Origin: DATFVA01 sp963764235
GTDB taxonomy: Bacteria; Bacteroidota; Ignavibacteria; Ignavibacteriales; Ignavibacteriaceae
Assembly (NCBI GenBank): GCA_963764235.1
Contig: CAVXRO010000006.1
Span: forward strand, 496,001-560,000
Reading direction: 5' to 3'
DNA: 64,000 bases
The number at the start of each line of letters is the position of its first letter. Within the stretch, counting starts at the first letter, position 1. The position numbers and the translations under genes were made by a program. The notes below the pieces were generated by a model, which did no database searches, was not told the DNA's origin, and saw only the letters and a list, made by a program, of their open reading frames with translations. Below, piece after piece: positions 26,053 through 34,821 of the stretch.

Positions 26053-26727
26053 TTATCGAACCAGGGATTCAAATAATTTAAAATCTTCTTTGGTTGTTAC
26101 CTTGAAGTTAAAATTAGAACCTTCGGTAATATTTACTTTTCCACCTATCCGTTTTATCGGCATGGATTCGTCAGTCCCGTAAAAATTTTCTTCGTAAGCT
26201 TTCTTCATTGCTTTCATAATATCACGGTATCTGAATATCTGGGGTGTTTGAACGTAAAGTACATTTTCCCTGGAAATATATTCATTAACATAATTTCTAC
26301 CCCGTATAAGCGTGTTGCTTCCCCGCACACAAACTACAGAATTTCCCTTCTGTTCGGCGGTTTTTATGGCTGTAGTAAGCACCCCGGCTGGAAGGAGCGG
26401 ACGGGCAGAATCGTGTATAATTATAAGATCATCCGGAACTGCAGAAACAGATGAAAGTGCATGGTAAACGGAATCCTGCCTTTCCTTTCCTCCTTCTACA
26501 ATTTGGTTAATCTTCGTTAACCTGTATTTAAGTTTGAGCTTTTCCAGCAGAGGGAAAAAACTTTTGTCGGCTGCTATAATGATTTCATTGACAAGCCTGT
26601 TTCGTTGAAAGGTCTCCAGGGAATAGACGATTAATTCTTTTCCTTTAACCTTAATAAACTGTTTCGGCTTTATGAATCCGCTGCGCGATCCTTTTCCGCC
26701 GGCTGGCACAATGACGATTTTTCTCAT
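26053..26727 (-). CDS. ispD: 2-C-methyl-D-erythritol 4-phosphate cytidylyltransferase
   Basis: IspD (224 residues) catalyses the CTP-dependent third step of the MEP isoprenoid pathway. The nucleotide-binding loop PAGGKGSRSG is at the N-terminus; also present are VEGGKERQDSVYHAL, IHDSARPLL and TPQIFRYRDI, all expected for the family. The start ATG 26727 overlaps the end of queA by four bases (ATGA), so they are probably coupled, although the pathways are unrelated. A [SG]DE motif near residue ~190 (GTDESMPIKR) is also present. Confidence 0.95.
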   Translation of the reverse strand: MRKIVIVPAGGKGSRSGFIKPKQFIKVKGKELIVYSLETFQRNRLVNEIIIAADKSFFPLLEKLKLKYRLTKINQIVEGGKERQDSVYHALSSVSAVPDDLIIIHDSARPLLPAGVLTTAIKTAEQKGNSVVCVRGSNTLIRGRNYVNEYISRENVLYVQTPQIFRYRDIMKAMKKAYEENFYGTDESMPIKRIGGKVNITEGSNFNFKVTTKEDFKLFESLVR

Positions 26728-27758
26728 ACTAACAGCATTGCGTCGCCGTAACTGAGGAATTTATAACTATCCTTCAGCGCTTTTTTATAAGCTTTCATTA
26801 CCAAGTCTGTATCTGCAAAAGCACATACCAGCATCAGCAGGGTTGATTCCGGCTGGTGGAAATTGGTAATGAGCCTGTCGGTTATTTTAAAATCATAAGG
26901 AGGATAGATAAACTTATCTGTCCAGCCTCTTCCCGGTTTCACCAACCCGTCTGCAGTTATACTTGTTTCAAGTGCACGGCAGGTACTTGTTCCTACAACA
27001 AAGACATTATGCTTGCCTGTTATAGCTTTATTGATCTTTTCAGATGACTGGGCGGTAATCTCAAAAAATTCTGAATCCATCTTATGCTTGGTAAGATCTT
27101 CAACCTCTACCGGTCTGAAGGTTCCAAGTCCGATATGAAGGATCACAGGAACTACTTCCACACCTTTCTTTTTCAGTTTGGCGAGAAGCTTATCGGTAAA
27201 ATGCAGTCCGGCAGTCGGAGCGGCAACCGCACCATCAACACGAGCATAAACCGTCTGGTAATTTTCTTTATCCTCGGGCACCGGTTCTCTTTTAATGTAG
27301 GGCGGAAGGGGGGTCAGGCCTATTTTCTCCACCGCGCTGAATACATTCCCGGGCTGGTTGAAGCGGACAGTTCTTCCGCGGGAAGTTGTATTATCAATTA
27401 CCTCACACCAGAGCTTATCATTAAAATAGATTTTATTTCCGATCCTGACTTTCCTTGCCGGATCGACTATTACATCCCAGATGCATTCATCTGCATTCAG
27501 TTCTCTGAGCAGGAAAACCTCAATCTTTGCATTAGTTTTTTCTTTCTTTCCATACAATCTCGCCTGGAATACACGGGTCTCATTTACAGCAAGAACGTCA
27601 CCTTTATGCATATAATCCGTAATATCGGAAAAGGCTTTATTTTCAATTTCTTCGGTTTCTCTGTTTAGCACCATAAGCTTTGCTTTATCTCTGGGAGAAG
27701 TCGGAAATTTAGCAATTGCTGTCTTCGGCAAATTGTATTTGAAATCTGATAATTTCAT
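26724..27758 (-). CDS. queA: S-adenosylmethionine:tRNA ribosyltransferase-isomerase
   Basis: QueA (344 residues) makes epoxyqueuosine in tRNA by transferring and rearranging the ribosyl moiety of SAM onto 7-aminomethyl-7-deazaguanine. Family motifs are clear: YNLPKTAIAKFP at the N-terminus, LTPLPPYIKR, YARVDGAVAAPTAGLHFT, VILHIGLGTFRPV and NFHQPESTLLMLVCAF. Length is typical. It is the first gene of a two-gene unit with ispD. The gap of 64 bp to ppdK holds a hairpin (27790-27811), so it may have its own promoter. Confidence 0.96.
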   Translation of the reverse strand: MKLSDFKYNLPKTAIAKFPTSPRDKAKLMVLNRETEEIENKAFSDITDYMHKGDVLAVNETRVFQARLYGKKEKTNAKIEVFLLRELNADECIWDVIVDPARKVRIGNKIYFNDKLWCEVIDNTTSRGRTVRFNQPGNVFSAVEKIGLTPLPPYIKREPVPEDKENYQTVYARVDGAVAAPTAGLHFTDKLLAKLKKKGVEVVPVILHIGLGTFRPVEVEDLTKHKMDSEFFEITAQSSEKINKAITGKHNVFVVGTSTCRALETSITADGLVKPGRGWTDKFIYPPYDFKITDRLITNFHQPESTLLMLVCAFADTDLVMKAYKKALKDSYKFLSYGDAMLLV

Positions 27759-27789
27759 TCTTCATTACCTTTTATGAATTGATAAATGA

Positions 27790-27811
27790 GAGGGAGCGTC
27801 GGAGCTCCCTC
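27790..27811 (-). terminator. Hairpin after ppdK
   Basis: On the minus strand GAGGGAGC pairs with GCTCCCTC around a six-base loop (8-bp stem), 12 bp past the ppdK stop. No T run follows, so it may be a weak terminator or a stabiliser. Confidence 0.45.
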
Positions 27812-27822
27812 CTTAATATTTA

Positions 27823-30606
27823 TTATTTTTTCTTCCTTGTCGTTGATTTCTTAGACTTTGAAGCCTTTTTTGATTTGACAGACTTCTCGTTTACAACTGC
27901 CCTTGCGGCAGCTAGCCTTGCTATCGGTACGCGGAATGGAGAACAGCTAACGTAGTTCAATCCTGTTCTGTGGCAGAATTCAACCGAACTTGGCTCGCCG
28001 CCGTGTTCTCCGCAAATTCCAACTTTCAGGTCTTTCCTGGTTGATCTTCCTTTCTCAGTTCCCATTTTGACAAGCTGGCCTACGCCTTTCAGATCGAGAA
28101 CTTCAAAAGGATCGTTCGGCAGGATTTCATTCTGGACATAGAGAGGGAGGAACTTTCCGGCATCGTCTCTGGATAGTCCGAATGTTGTCTGCGTTAAATC
28201 GTTGGTTCCGAAGCTGAAGAATTCAGCGCCTTTCGCTATCTCATCAGCAGTAACACATGCACGAGGCAATTCGATCATTGTTCCAACAAGATATTTGATC
28301 TTTTTACCCCGCTCTTTTGCTACATCATCTGCTGCTTTTCTGATAATCTTTTCCTGCAGCCTGAACTCATTTAAGTCGCCAACAAGAGGGATCATTATTT
28401 CCGGTTTTACCTTATATCCCTGGTCAACTGCGTCATAAGCAGCTTCAAAGATTGCCCTGGCCTGCATCTCGGTGATCTCGGGGAAAACAATACCAAGACG
28501 GCATCCTCTGAAACCGAGCATCGGGTTAAATTCGGCAAGACTGTTTATTTTCTCGGTAAGCTTTTCGAACGAAATACCCAGCTGATCTGCCAGTTCCTTA
28601 ACATCTTTTTCTTCGTGAGGAAGGAATTCATGCAGTGGGGGATCAAGGGTTCTGATGGTAACAGGATAACCCTTCATTTCTTTAAAGATTCCCAGAAAGT
28701 CTTCTCTCTGCAGGGGAAGGAGTTCATTAAGTGCCCTTTTTCTTTCTTCAGTAGTTTCAGAAACGATCATCTTCCTGACACTCATGATTCTGTCGCCGCC
28801 GAAGAACATATGCTCGGTACGGCAGAGACCTATGCCTTCTGCGCCGAATGCAATCGCATTTGCCGCCTGATCAGGCTGATCAGCGTTTGTCCTGATATTT
28901 AATCTTCTCAGGTTATCGGCCCATTTCATAAGACTTGCATAAGTCTGGTAAACGGGTGAATCCTTCGCATCGAGAGTTTTGTTTAATAACACCTGGAGCA
29001 CTTCTGATGGTTTGGTTTCAATTTTTCCTGCTATTACTTCGCCGGTTGTACCATCAATAGATATGAAGTCACCTTCTTTTAGCTCAATATTATTTTTTCC
29101 CTCAACGCTGATTGTTCCTTCTTTATAATTTATTCTAAGAGAGCCGCAGCCCGCAACACAGACTTTTCCCATCTGCCTTGCAACGAGTGCTGCGTGCGAT
29201 GTCATACCTCCGCGGGCAGTAAGTATTCCTTCGGAAGCATTCATGCCTTTAATGTCTTCAGGAGAAGTCTCTATTCTGACAAGAATAACATTCTCACCCC
29301 TTGCAGCCATATCCTCCGCATCCTGAGCATTAAGCGCTATTCTACCGGAAGCCGCGCCGGGACCGGCATTCAGGCCTTTTGCAATAAGTCTTCCTTCATC
29401 AACAGCTTTGCGTTTTTCATCAAGATCAAAAATGGGGCGGAGGAGCTGGTTCAGCTGGTTAGGCTCAATCCTGGAAATTGCTTCCTCTTTAGAAATGAGT
29501 TTTTCCTTAACCATATCAACTGCCATCTTGATTGCAGCAAATCCTGTACGCTTACCAACACGACACTGCAGCATCCATAATTTCCCCTGCTGGATAGTGA
29601 ACTCGATATCCATCATATCCTTATAATGCTTCTCGAGAGTATTCCTTATGTCGTCGAGCTGTTTGTAAATTCTGGCGTCATCTTCTTTGAGTTTTGCAAT
29701 AGGCAGGGGAGTACGGGTACCTGCAACAACATCCTCTCCCTGTGCATTGAAAAGATATTCACCGTAGAAAACATTTTCACCCGCAGCCGGGTCACGGGTA
29801 AAAGCAACCCCCGTTCCCGAATCTTCACCCATATTTCCGAACACCATCGACTGAACATTTACGGCTGTACCCCAGTCGGCCGGTATATTGTTAAGTTTCC
29901 TGTAAACAATCGCACGGTCGTTCATCCAGCTTCCGAAGACTGCACCGATAGCTCCCCAGAGCTGCTTCATCGGGTCAGACGGGAAATCATTCCCGGTTTC
30001 TTTTTTAATTGCAGCCTTAAACTCTTCAACCAGTTCTTTCAGATGCTCAGTTGAAAGCTCCGTATCAAGTTTAAAACCATACTTTTCTTTTTTCCTGTCG
30101 AGGATAACTTCAAAAGGGTCCTCGGCTTTTTTATCCTGGGGTTTCAATCCCAGCACCACATCACCGTACATCTGAACGAACCTTCTGTACGAATCATAAG
30201 CGAACCTGGGGTTATTTGTTTTCTTAATTACTCCCTCTACTGTCCGGTCGTTTAGTCCGAGGTTAAGGATAGTATCCATCATTCCGGGCATGGATGCGCG
30301 GGCTCCGCTTCTTACAGATACAAGCAGGGGATTATCAGGGTCGCCGAATTTAGCTCCCATTTCCTTTTCTATTTTCTGCAGGGCTGTTTTAACCTGTTCG
30401 GTAAGTTCTTTAGGATATTTATTGTTGTGATCGAAAAAATAAGTACATACTTCCGTTGTTATGGTAAAACCTGCAGGGACAGGCAATCCTATATTAACCA
30501 TCTCCGCCAGGTTTGCACCTTTACCTCCGAGCAGGCCTTTCATTTCTGCTTTTCCATCGGCTTTCTTTCCGCCAAAAAAGTATACGTATTTCTGTTGTTT
30601 GGACAT
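27823..30606 (-). CDS. ppdK: Pyruvate, phosphate dikinase
   Basis: PPDK (927 residues) interconverts pyruvate + ATP + Pi and PEP + AMP + PPi, serving glycolysis or gluconeogenesis. The N-terminal ATP-grasp domain starts GGKGANLAEMVNIGLPVPAGFT. The phosphohistidine swivel has GGMTSHAALVARQMGK with His471. The C-terminal PEP/pyruvate barrel shows GFRGCRLG, FFSFGTNDLTQTTFG and CGEHGGEPSSVEFCH. The last ~20 residues are a Lys/Ser-rich tail (KKASKSKKSTTRKKK) that typical PPDK lacks. It is a single-gene unit by spacing (~52 bp from lpxK, 64 bp from queA), and its own stop precedes a hairpin. Confidence 0.97.
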   Translation of the reverse strand: MSKQQKYVYFFGGKKADGKAEMKGLLGGKGANLAEMVNIGLPVPAGFTITTEVCTYFFDHNNKYPKELTEQVKTALQKIEKEMGAKFGDPDNPLLVSVRSGARASMPGMMDTILNLGLNDRTVEGVIKKTNNPRFAYDSYRRFVQMYGDVVLGLKPQDKKAEDPFEVILDRKKEKYGFKLDTELSTEHLKELVEEFKAAIKKETGNDFPSDPMKQLWGAIGAVFGSWMNDRAIVYRKLNNIPADWGTAVNVQSMVFGNMGEDSGTGVAFTRDPAAGENVFYGEYLFNAQGEDVVAGTRTPLPIAKLKEDDARIYKQLDDIRNTLEKHYKDMMDIEFTIQQGKLWMLQCRVGKRTGFAAIKMAVDMVKEKLISKEEAISRIEPNQLNQLLRPIFDLDEKRKAVDEGRLIAKGLNAGPGAASGRIALNAQDAEDMAARGENVILVRIETSPEDIKGMNASEGILTARGGMTSHAALVARQMGKVCVAGCGSLRINYKEGTISVEGKNNIELKEGDFISIDGTTGEVIAGKIETKPSEVLQVLLNKTLDAKDSPVYQTYASLMKWADNLRRLNIRTNADQPDQAANAIAFGAEGIGLCRTEHMFFGGDRIMSVRKMIVSETTEERKRALNELLPLQREDFLGIFKEMKGYPVTIRTLDPPLHEFLPHEEKDVKELADQLGISFEKLTEKINSLAEFNPMLGFRGCRLGIVFPEITEMQARAIFEAAYDAVDQGYKVKPEIMIPLVGDLNEFRLQEKIIRKAADDVAKERGKKIKYLVGTMIELPRACVTADEIAKGAEFFSFGTNDLTQTTFGLSRDDAGKFLPLYVQNEILPNDPFEVLDLKGVGQLVKMGTEKGRSTRKDLKVGICGEHGGEPSSVEFCHRTGLNYVSCSPFRVPIARLAAARAVVNEKSVKSKKASKSKKSTTRKKK

Positions 30607-30658
30607 TACTTTCCTCCAATCGATTTTATCGCTTTAATATTATTCATAAAAAATTTTG

Positions 30659-31702
30659 TTAATTAATACCTGAAAGAATAAAGTCTATAAATTCACTTTC
30701 GTTATCCATCCTTAATTCAATCTTCAAGAAAAATATATCAATATCATCAAATTCTTTAGCGAACTTTGTGAGCTTGACAGCATCCTTCTCGGTGGTAACT
30801 ACCGAATGAGAATTTGTCGTATAAAATTTCTTCCTTATTTCCTGAACCTCCTTATTTGAATAATTCTTATGGTCTCTGAAGATCATCTGGTTTGATGTAT
30901 CAACACTTGTCTGTTTCAGAATATTTATAAATGAGAACGGGTTTGCAACCCCGGAAACAACAAGGCTTTTCTGACCTTTAAATTCTTCCAATCCATATCT
31001 TGTACCATGCTTCACATCTCCGAATTCAATCGCTTTATAATATGCGGTAAATATCTTTTTACCTTCAAGGTACCTGCTGTATTCAGCCGGAATCTTCTTT
31101 CCCGTCGTAAACTTCTTGTTAATAATAACCGCATCGGCCCTTTTTACAGAGCTGAAGGGTTCACGCATCATACCTGTCGGCAAAAGCTGCTGCTTAAAAA
31201 AATCATACTCAGTAAGAAACCTCTGTTCAAATATTAAAAGATTGAGATCTCTCTTTATCCACCTGTGCTGGTAAGCGTCATCAAGTACTATAACATCAAC
31301 ACCCGTATTACTGATAAAGTTCTCCGCACCTTTTACCCGGTTTTCAGATACCGCGGCAGGCACATTGCATTCCATAGCGGTTATATAAATTTCATCGCCG
31401 CAGTCATTTACTGGGGCCAGTATATTTTTCCCGTCCGATACAAGAAGATATCCTTTTGTATTACGGCCGTATCCCCGGCTCAGAACACCGACATTCTTAC
31501 CAGCCCGTTTAAGAAGGCTGGTTAGTGAAATTACAAGCGGGGTTTTACCGGATCCGCCGACTGATATATTTCCTACCGAGATTACCTTAGCATTTACACC
31601 CTGCGTCTTAAAAACATTATTATCAAAGAACCAGTTCCTGAGGTTTATAACCAATGCATAAAAGGGTATAAAAGGATATAATATCAGTTTTAATAATTTC
31701 AC
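30659..31702 (-). CDS. lpxK: Tetraacyldisaccharide 4'-kinase
   Basis: LpxK (347 residues) phosphorylates the 4' position of the lipid A disaccharide at the inner membrane. The Walker A motif is GNISVGGSGKTPLV (residues ~43-56); LDDAYQHRWIKRDLNLL and a C-terminal RDHKNYSNKEV segment also fit. The N-terminus has an amphipathic or membrane helix (LYPFIPFYALVINLR). Length is normal. It is the downstream gene of a unit with the acyltransferase and lpxB, 12 bp after the acyltransferase; together with lpxA (at ~63 kb) it supports lipid A synthesis. Confidence 0.95.
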   Translation of the reverse strand: MKLLKLILYPFIPFYALVINLRNWFFDNNVFKTQGVNAKVISVGNISVGGSGKTPLVISLTSLLKRAGKNVGVLSRGYGRNTKGYLLVSDGKNILAPVNDCGDEIYITAMECNVPAAVSENRVKGAENFISNTGVDVIVLDDAYQHRWIKRDLNLLIFEQRFLTEYDFFKQQLLPTGMMREPFSSVKRADAVIINKKFTTGKKIPAEYSRYLEGKKIFTAYYKAIEFGDVKHGTRYGLEEFKGQKSLVVSGVANPFSFINILKQTSVDTSNQMIFRDHKNYSNKEVQEIRKKFYTTNSHSVVTTEKDAVKLTKFAKEFDDIDIFFLKIELRMDNESEFIDFILSGIN

Positions 31703-31714
31703 TATAATTCTCTT

Positions 31715-32371
31715 TCAGAATTTCTCTGCCAGAAGCTGAAGCTCATTGAGCTTATTTTCACATTTTTCAATAATTTTTGAAATTTCCTCCCTGCTCATAT
31801 CCGGACTCACAAAAACAGGATCCGAGTACACTACATTAGCCCGTGTAAAAAACATAGGGATCTGAAAACTATCCCAGCTCTTAAGGAGTCTTTTCTTTTT
31901 GAATCCTATTCCAGCAAACACTAGCGGGAGTCCTGCTTTTTTTGCCGCAACCACAGCACCTGCTTTGAGCTTAAAGGGTGGTCCTTTCGGTCCGTCAGGA
32001 GTTATGGCGATTGAATAACCATTCTGCGCAAAGTCGACCATTAACCCCAGGGCCACACCACCTCCCTCACTGCTTGAACCTCGTAAGACTTTATATTTCC
32101 ATTTCTTTAATATCTTTGCCAGCAGATCACCATCTTTGCTCTTGCTTGTAAGTCCTGCAAAATTTTTATTTCTATTCAGAAACCACGGAAGCAGCATTGT
32201 TCCATGCCAGAAGGCAAGAATATAATTTACATTTTCCCTCTCGAACTTATCAATGGCATCCTGGTTTATTACCTTGATCCGTAGTGATCTGCATAGAATA
32301 TCCACAAGTTGAAAAAGAACATAATTTCCTGCAAAACGCAGTGTATCCTGTTTAGCTTTCTTAAGCTTCAT
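31715..32371 (-). CDS. DUF374-type lysophospholipid/lipid A acyltransferase-like protein
   Basis: This 218-residue protein is of the DUF374 (LPLAT superfamily) type. It has the acyltransferase-like FWHGTMLLPWF motif (His near residue ~55; the usual HX4D Asp is not obvious) and ITPDGPKGPPFKLKAGAV, which is typical of DUF374. Family members lie in lipid A operons and are thought to acylate lipids, but their substrate is not settled. It overlaps the lpxB end by 11 bp and is followed by lpxK 12 bp later, so the three genes are co-transcribed. The N-terminal part has a weak membrane-associated helix. Confidence 0.85.
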   Translation of the reverse strand: MKLKKAKQDTLRFAGNYVLFQLVDILCRSLRIKVINQDAIDKFERENVNYILAFWHGTMLLPWFLNRNKNFAGLTSKSKDGDLLAKILKKWKYKVLRGSSSEGGGVALGLMVDFAQNGYSIAITPDGPKGPPFKLKAGAVVAAKKAGLPLVFAGIGFKKKRLLKSWDSFQIPMFFTRANVVYSDPVFVSPDMSREEISKIIEKCENKLNELQLLAEKF

Positions 32372-33506
32372 TCAATAATGAGTAAATGATATCAGATGCT
32401 CTGCTGTGGGCGCTTTCCGAGCTCAGCTTCTCTCTTAATAGTTCTAATTTAGATTTTATATTATTATATAGAGATCTGTCAGTAAGAATTTTCCTGCATT
32501 CATAATATATTGTCTCTTTGTTAACGTCTTTCTGAATTAATTCAGGGACTACTTTTTCTCCGGAAATAATATTTGCCATTCCAATGCTGTCCACTTTCAC
32601 CAGGTTTTTACCGATGAGATAAGTAAGCAGACTTGTCCTGTAAACAATTACCATCGGTAGTCCGAATAACCCCGCTTCAAGCGTAGATGTACCGGATTTT
32701 ATAATCCCGAGTTTTGCATACTTCATCAAATCATATGTAAAACCTTTGACAATCTTAAAATTCTTTAAGGGGGTCATCCCGAATAACAAATTTTCATCAA
32801 TATTTGTTGAACAGGCGGCAATCACCTGCAGATCAAATTCCTTAGCCAGCTTTTCAGCCGCCAGAATTACCTCAGGAAATATCTTTTCGACTTCATGTTC
32901 ACGACTCCCGGGCATAACAAGAAGTATTTCCTTATCCGGCAGATCAAACTTCTTCAATAATTCCTGCCGGCTTAAAAATTTATACTCCCCAATCCTTTGA
33001 ATCAGCGGGTGGCCGACAAGCTCTACATTCATATCATGGCTCTTATATAAGTCCTCTTCAAAAGGGAAGACAACAATCATCTTGTCAACAAGCTTTTTTA
33101 TTTTTTTAATTCTTCCGCCTCCCCATGCCCATATCTGGGGTGAGATGTAATAAATAACTTTAACACCGGCACTTTTGATCTTTTTAGCAAAATTCAGGTT
33201 AAAACCGGGGTAATCAATTAATATGGCATATTTTATATTTTCTTTCCTGATTACGGCCATAAGTTCACTCTGAACACGCCTGATAAACGGAATGTGCTTT
33301 ACTATCTCTGCAAATCCCAGGAAAGCCATTCTCTTTATGTGGTACAATATATTCATGCCGGCATCTTTCATCCTGTCGCCGCCCAGTCCGAATACATTTA
33401 TTCTGTCATCAAGCTTTTTTAATTCTTCGATTAATACCGCTCCTATGTAATCTCCCGAAACTTCACCGGCAATCATCATTATATTTTTATTTATAGACTC
33501 ATTCAT
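32361..33506 (-). CDS. lpxB: Lipid-A-disaccharide synthase
   Basis: LpxB (381 residues from ATG 33506) joins UDP-2,3-diacylglucosamine and lipid X to form the lipid A disaccharide. GT19 motifs are evident: MIAGEVSGDYIGA at the N-terminus, GLGGDRM, IDYPGFNLNFAKK, YISPQIWAWGGGR and VMPGSREHEV. The open frame extends to 33554, but the extra 16 residues overlap the upstream gene and lack family likeness; MNESINKN is the better start. The ICMT-like gene ends 1 bp before it. The tail overlaps the acyltransferase by 11 bp. Confidence 0.94.
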   Translation of the reverse strand: MNESINKNIMMIAGEVSGDYIGAVLIEELKKLDDRINVFGLGGDRMKDAGMNILYHIKRMAFLGFAEIVKHIPFIRRVQSELMAVIRKENIKYAILIDYPGFNLNFAKKIKSAGVKVIYYISPQIWAWGGGRIKKIKKLVDKMIVVFPFEEDLYKSHDMNVELVGHPLIQRIGEYKFLSRQELLKKFDLPDKEILLVMPGSREHEVEKIFPEVILAAEKLAKEFDLQVIAACSTNIDENLLFGMTPLKNFKIVKGFTYDLMKYAKLGIIKSGTSTLEAGLFGLPMVIVYRTSLLTYLIGKNLVKVDSIGMANIISGEKVVPELIQKDVNKETIYYECRKILTDRSLYNNIKSKLELLREKLSSESAHSRASDIIYSLLNEA

Positions 33507-33507
33507 A

Positions 33508-34092
33508 TCATAATCTTCTAAGGACCCAGAGCAGCAATATTGTAATAACAACAAGAGAAAAAGCCTGAAGGCTTCTTCTTTCGGATCTCAGACCTTTCCT
33601 GATATCGTACTCAGGCTGTTCTATACTTGCTGCGCTGTATTTGGTAAACCGTGGAATAAATCGTGGAACATTTTTCTTGTAATCTTCATATTCTTTACCA
33701 AAGGTTTGTTCGAGGTATTTTTCCTCCTCCTGTACGATTATGTAATACTGAAGAGAGAAAAAAATAAATCCTGCCATCTGCAGCCATGGAAACAATGCGA
33801 AGGACATAATGCCCAGACCAGTATACATCAGAATATTTCCCAGATATAAGGGATTCCGCAGGTGAGCAAAAGGTCCGCTGACGATCAGGTATGTACCGCC
33901 GACATTTCCGGTTGTTCTCGTTTCGCTTCCGGCCCAGCTTACACCCCAAAGCCTTATTGATTCACCGGTAACAGTAATCAGAAATCCTATAATCAGACTC
34001 CAGATATTGGGATATGCAAAGATCAGCATAACAACAACGAACGGGATAGGAGTATAGCTGCGGTATTTGAAAAAATTGGAAGCGAGTGACAT
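33508..34092 (-). CDS. Isoprenylcysteine carboxyl methyltransferase-family membrane protein
   Basis: This 194-residue integral membrane protein has about five hydrophobic segments and the ICMT/PEMT-like signature: GPFAHLRNPLYLGNILMY, then a cytosolic EEEKYLEQTFGKEYEDYKKNVPRFIPR tail, which in the family binds SAM. Bacterial members methylate diverse small or lipid substrates; the substrate here is unknown, although its place just upstream of lpxB suggests an envelope role. The C-terminal helix (SLVVITILLLWVLRRL) is an extra membrane segment. It lies 9 bp after the HAD phosphatase gene in a tight unit. Confidence 0.85.
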   Translation of the reverse strand: MSLASNFFKYRSYTPIPFVVVMLIFAYPNIWSLIIGFLITVTGESIRLWGVSWAGSETRTTGNVGGTYLIVSGPFAHLRNPLYLGNILMYTGLGIMSFALFPWLQMAGFIFFSLQYYIIVQEEEKYLEQTFGKEYEDYKKNVPRFIPRFTKYSAASIEQPEYDIRKGLRSERRSLQAFSLVVITILLLWVLRRL

Positions 34093-34101
34093 TAAAATTC
34101 C

Positions 34102-34821
34102 TTATTCCTGAATATAAATTTCACGTCTTTTAAGTTCGGCCTGATGCCTTTTCTTCAGTCGTTTCTTCTGCCTTAATATTTCCATCCTGTCAACAATATC
34201 CTGAAAATCATTGAAAGGGAAATAAGTAACCCTTTCTCTTTCACAATATTTTAACAAGTCATCCTTGGCAAAAATGAAATCACAGAAGTGCACAGTATAT
34301 TTATCTGAGTTGCCATCTCCTATGAAAACGGTATATTCATCATCTGAGCTGTTATTTATAATATGGTTCCTTTTGCAGTTAGCTGACGTTGTGCATCCAG
34401 AGTCATAATACGGGAAAAGCGGGGTCAGAGTGTTATCCTTGTTTAACCTCAGTTTATTTGAATATACTTTTAGATGCTCCAGTTTCTCTCTTTTAAGTAT
34501 TAAATCGATATAGTAGTCAAATCCATCACTTAGAATAAATAACTTGAAATTATTTTTATTACAGTATTCAACGAAGGAATGGAACGTATTATCAATCCCT
34601 ATCTGAAGGATAAACTCATCAAGTTCCCGCTTATCAATATAATCGACAGATTCGCAGAGTTTCAGCCAGCAGTCTTTTGCAGAAATTCTGTCGCTAAGCA
34701 AATCTTCTATAATCTTGTTAACAATTTCGGCATTTCCGAATTTTGTAAATACCGCATCGCCAATATCTTTCCTGGTAATCGTCCCGTCAAAATCAACAAA
34801 TATTTTAAATACTTTATCCAT
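34102..34821 (-). CDS. MtnX-like HAD-IB phosphatase
   Basis: This is a 239-residue HAD hydrolase of the phosphoserine phosphatase/MtnX type. Motif I is DFDGTITRKDIGD (nucleophile Asp, general acid Asp), motif II LSDGFDYY, motif IV FIGDGNSDKYTVHFCDFIFAKDDL. The cap region is the short MtnX-like type. In methionine salvage MtnX dephosphorylates 2-hydroxy-3-keto-5-methylthiopentenyl-1-phosphate, but no other salvage gene is here, so the substrate is open. The basic tail (RLKKRHQAELKRREIYIQE) is odd. It overlaps the T9SS protein gene by 8 bp. Confidence 0.82.
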   Translation of the reverse strand: MDKVFKIFVDFDGTITRKDIGDAVFTKFGNAEIVNKIIEDLLSDRISAKDCWLKLCESVDYIDKRELDEFILQIGIDNTFHSFVEYCNKNNFKLFILSDGFDYYIDLILKREKLEHLKVYSNKLRLNKDNTLTPLFPYYDSGCTTSANCKRNHIINNSSDDEYTVFIGDGNSDKYTVHFCDFIFAKDDLLKYCERERVTYFPFNDFQDIVDRMEILRQKKRLKKRHQAELKRREIYIQE

